Shown here piece by piece: positions 5,109 to 6,171 of a DNA stretch of 6,171 nucleotides; the first letter of the stretch is position 1; the number at the start of each line of letters is the position of its first letter. The translations under genes and the position numbers were made by a program. Where the stretch lies: NCBI GenBank assembly GCA_023432995.1, contig JAEZES010000199.1:1-6171 (forward strand), read 5' to 3'. The DNA comes from Pseudomonadota bacterium. GTDB lineage: Bacteria > Pseudomonadota > Alphaproteobacteria > Sphingomonadales > Sphingomonadaceae. Below the pieces are notes generated by a model. The model made no database searches and was not told where the DNA came from. It was given only the letters and a program-made list of their open reading frames with translations.

Positions 5109-6139
5109 TTGCGGCCCCCGAAGATGTTCATCACGTGGGCGAGCGCGTTGTCCTTCTTCTCCGCCACCGGGGCCGCGTCCCTCGCCGACCAGACGGTCTC
5201 GGGCCGGCTCTGCAGCAGGAACAGCGCGCCCGCCTCGTCGATCGCCCACTCGATGTCCTGCGGCCGGCCATAGTGCCGCTCGATCTTACGCCCGACCTCG
5301 CGCAGCGCCATCAGCTGCGCATCGGTCAGGCACGGCTGGGTGGCGATCGCCGCCTCGTTCTCGACTTCGTGGATGCCGCCCCCCGGCGCCGGCACCTGGC
5401 GCGCGTGCTTGTCGGAGATGTCGCGCACGCTGATCTCGCCCGTGATCTTGCCGATCACCCACCGGTCGGGGGTGACCTCGCCCGAGACCACCGCGCTGCC
5501 GAGGCCCCAGGCGCCCTCGACCACGATCACCGACTTGTCGCCCGTGGTCGGGCTGCGGGTGAACATGACCCCGGCGCACATCGCGTCGACCATCCGCTGC
5601 ACGACCACGGCCATCGCCACCCCGTCTTCGGGCAGGCCATGCTTGAGGCGATAGGTCATCGATTCGACCGAGTAGAGGCTGCCCCAGCATTCGCGCACCC
5701 GCTCGACCATCCGGTGCTCGGTGGTGACCCACAGGAACGTGTCCTGCAGCCCGGCGAAGCTCGCGTCCTCGGCGTCCTCGGTCGTCGCCGACGAGCGCAC
5801 GGCGACCGGTTCGTGGCCCGGGCACAGCTCGGCATAGGCCGCGCGGATCGCCTGCTCGACCGCCTCGGGCATCGGCTCCTCGATCACGCGCCGGCGCAGC
5901 TCTTCCGAGAGCCTCGTGACCGCTTCGAGGTCGTCGGGCGCGAGCGCCGTGACGCGGGCCCGCACCGGCTCGCGCGCTTCGAGCGTTTCGAGGAACTGCT
6001 CGAACGCGCTTGTGGTCACGACGTAGCCGGGTGGCACCGCGATCCCGGCCCGGGTCAGCTCGCCGAGTGAGCCGCCCTTGCCGCCGACGGTGGGCCGGTC
6101 GGCGATGCCGACGTCCTTGAACCAGGCGACGGGGTTCAC
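5105..6139 (-). CDS. Stand-alone PEP synthase / pyruvate phosphate dikinase ATP-binding domain protein
   Basis: A 344-residue protein matching only the N-terminal ATP-grasp part of PEP synthase, which uses ATP to phosphorylate a histidine on a swivelling domain. Markers in order: WFKDVGIADRPTVGGKGGSLGEL with Lys21, GIAVPPGYVVTT (32-43), VAVRSSATTEDAEDASFAG with Arg115, GVMFTRSPTTGD (190-201), EGAWGLGSAVVSGEVTPD (208-225), and DIEW with Glu297 followed by LLQSRPETV with Gln310 and Arg312. It stops about 30 residues later. The phosphohistidine domain and PEP-binding barrel are absent, so it cannot make PEP alone and needs a partner, most likely encoded beyond the right edge. The 40-kDa subunit of Thauera phenylphosphate synthase has this same truncated form (known). 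The start is the GTG at 6139 after a strong GGGAGG site. The stop overlaps the biotin carrier start by 4 bases. Final substrate unknown. Confidence 0.92.
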   Translation of the reverse strand: MNPVAWFKDVGIADRPTVGGKGGSLGELTRAGIAVPPGYVVTTSAFEQFLETLEAREPVRARVTALAPDDLEAVTRLSEELRRRVIEEPMPEAVEQAIRAAYAELCPGHEPVAVRSSATTEDAEDASFAGLQDTFLWVTTEHRMVERVRECWGSLYSVESMTYRLKHGLPEDGVAMAVVVQRMVDAMCAGVMFTRSPTTGDKSVIVVEGAWGLGSAVVSGEVTPDRWVIGKITGEISVRDISDKHARQVPAPGGGIHEVENEAAIATQPCLTDAQLMALREVGRKIERHYGRPQDIEWAIDEAGALFLLQSRPETVWSARDAAPVAEKKDNALAHVMNIFGGRK

Positions 6140-6171
6140 AAGATCCTCCCTGTCGGCGAAGCCGATGGGGT
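6136..6171 (-). CDS. Possible last 11 codons of an upstream gene (partial)
   Basis: Read on the minus strand in the frame of the TGA at 6136-6138, the edge gives TPSASPTGRIL and then stop. That stop overlaps the GTG of the dikinase-domain gene as GTGA, the same 4-base junction seen between the dikinase and carrier genes. A short tail cannot be recognised and open reading over 11 codons is weak evidence in G+C-rich DNA. If real, the likeliest product is the missing phosphohistidine/PEP-utilising partner (inference). Confidence 0.3.
   Translation of the reverse strand, partial: TPSASPTGRIL
6143..6151 (-). promoter_or_regulatory. Strong ribosome binding site of the dikinase-domain gene
   Basis: On the minus strand this reads AGGGAGGAT, with GGGAGG ending 5 bases before GTG 6139. 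It decides the start even though the frame stays open to the right edge. The first residues, NPVAWFKDVG, match the usual beginning of PEP synthases. Confidence 0.8.

Noticed and set aside
4638..5249. Longer version of the biotin carrier starting at 5249
   Set aside because: The extra 47 residues overlap the end of the dikinase gene and are low-complexity Gly/Arg/Glu; the carrier domain and a coupled GTG begin at 5108.
2145..5273. Very long plus-strand open frame of 1042 codons
   Set aside because: It lies antisense to four well-recognised genes, is dominated by Arg, His, Gly and Asp as expected of the reverse of G+C-rich coding DNA, and shows no domain.
6137..6171. N-terminal extension of the dikinase protein past 6139
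   Set aside because: The frame is open to the edge, but the strong ribosome site sits at the right distance from GTG 6139, and the protein start there matches the family.

Overview
The window is G+C-rich (about two-thirds by eye). All supported genes lie on the minus strand, so they are read right to left. High G+C, alphaproteobacterial-looking proteins and palindromic intergenic repeats of the kind common in sphingomonads suggest an alphaproteobacterium, probably Sphingomonadales. That placement is inference.

In transcription order the window holds: (i) a possible last few codons of an unseen upstream gene at the right edge; (ii) a stand-alone ATP-binding half of a PEP synthase/pyruvate phosphate dikinase (5105-6139); (iii) an AccB-like biotin carboxyl carrier protein (4638-5108), whose GTG start overlaps the preceding stop as GTGA; (iv) a carboxyltransferase of the PycB/OadA/transcarboxylase-5S class with an altered substrate pocket (3051-4511); (v) a NagD-like HAD-IIA phosphatase (2094-2930); (vi) methylmalonyl-CoA epimerase (1639-2064); (vii) the substrate-binding part of methylmalonyl-CoA mutase (3-1445), cut by the left edge. 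No gap exceeds 200 bases. Three of the four larger gaps are almost filled by hairpin-rich repeats, each of a different family.

Epimerase and mutase form the standard route from methylmalonyl-CoA to succinyl-CoA. Upstream of them, where a propionyl-CoA carboxylase would be expected, there is instead a biotin carrier, a keto-acid-type carboxyltransferase and half a dikinase, with no biotin carboxylase in view. Two readings fit. One is a transcarboxylase-like module (carrier plus 5S-like subunit) feeding the methylmalonyl-CoA pathway and linked to the pyruvate/PEP node. The other is an undescribed ATP-dependent carboxylase in which a split dikinase activates the substrate, as phenylphosphate synthase does. 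The genes just beyond both edges would decide between them.
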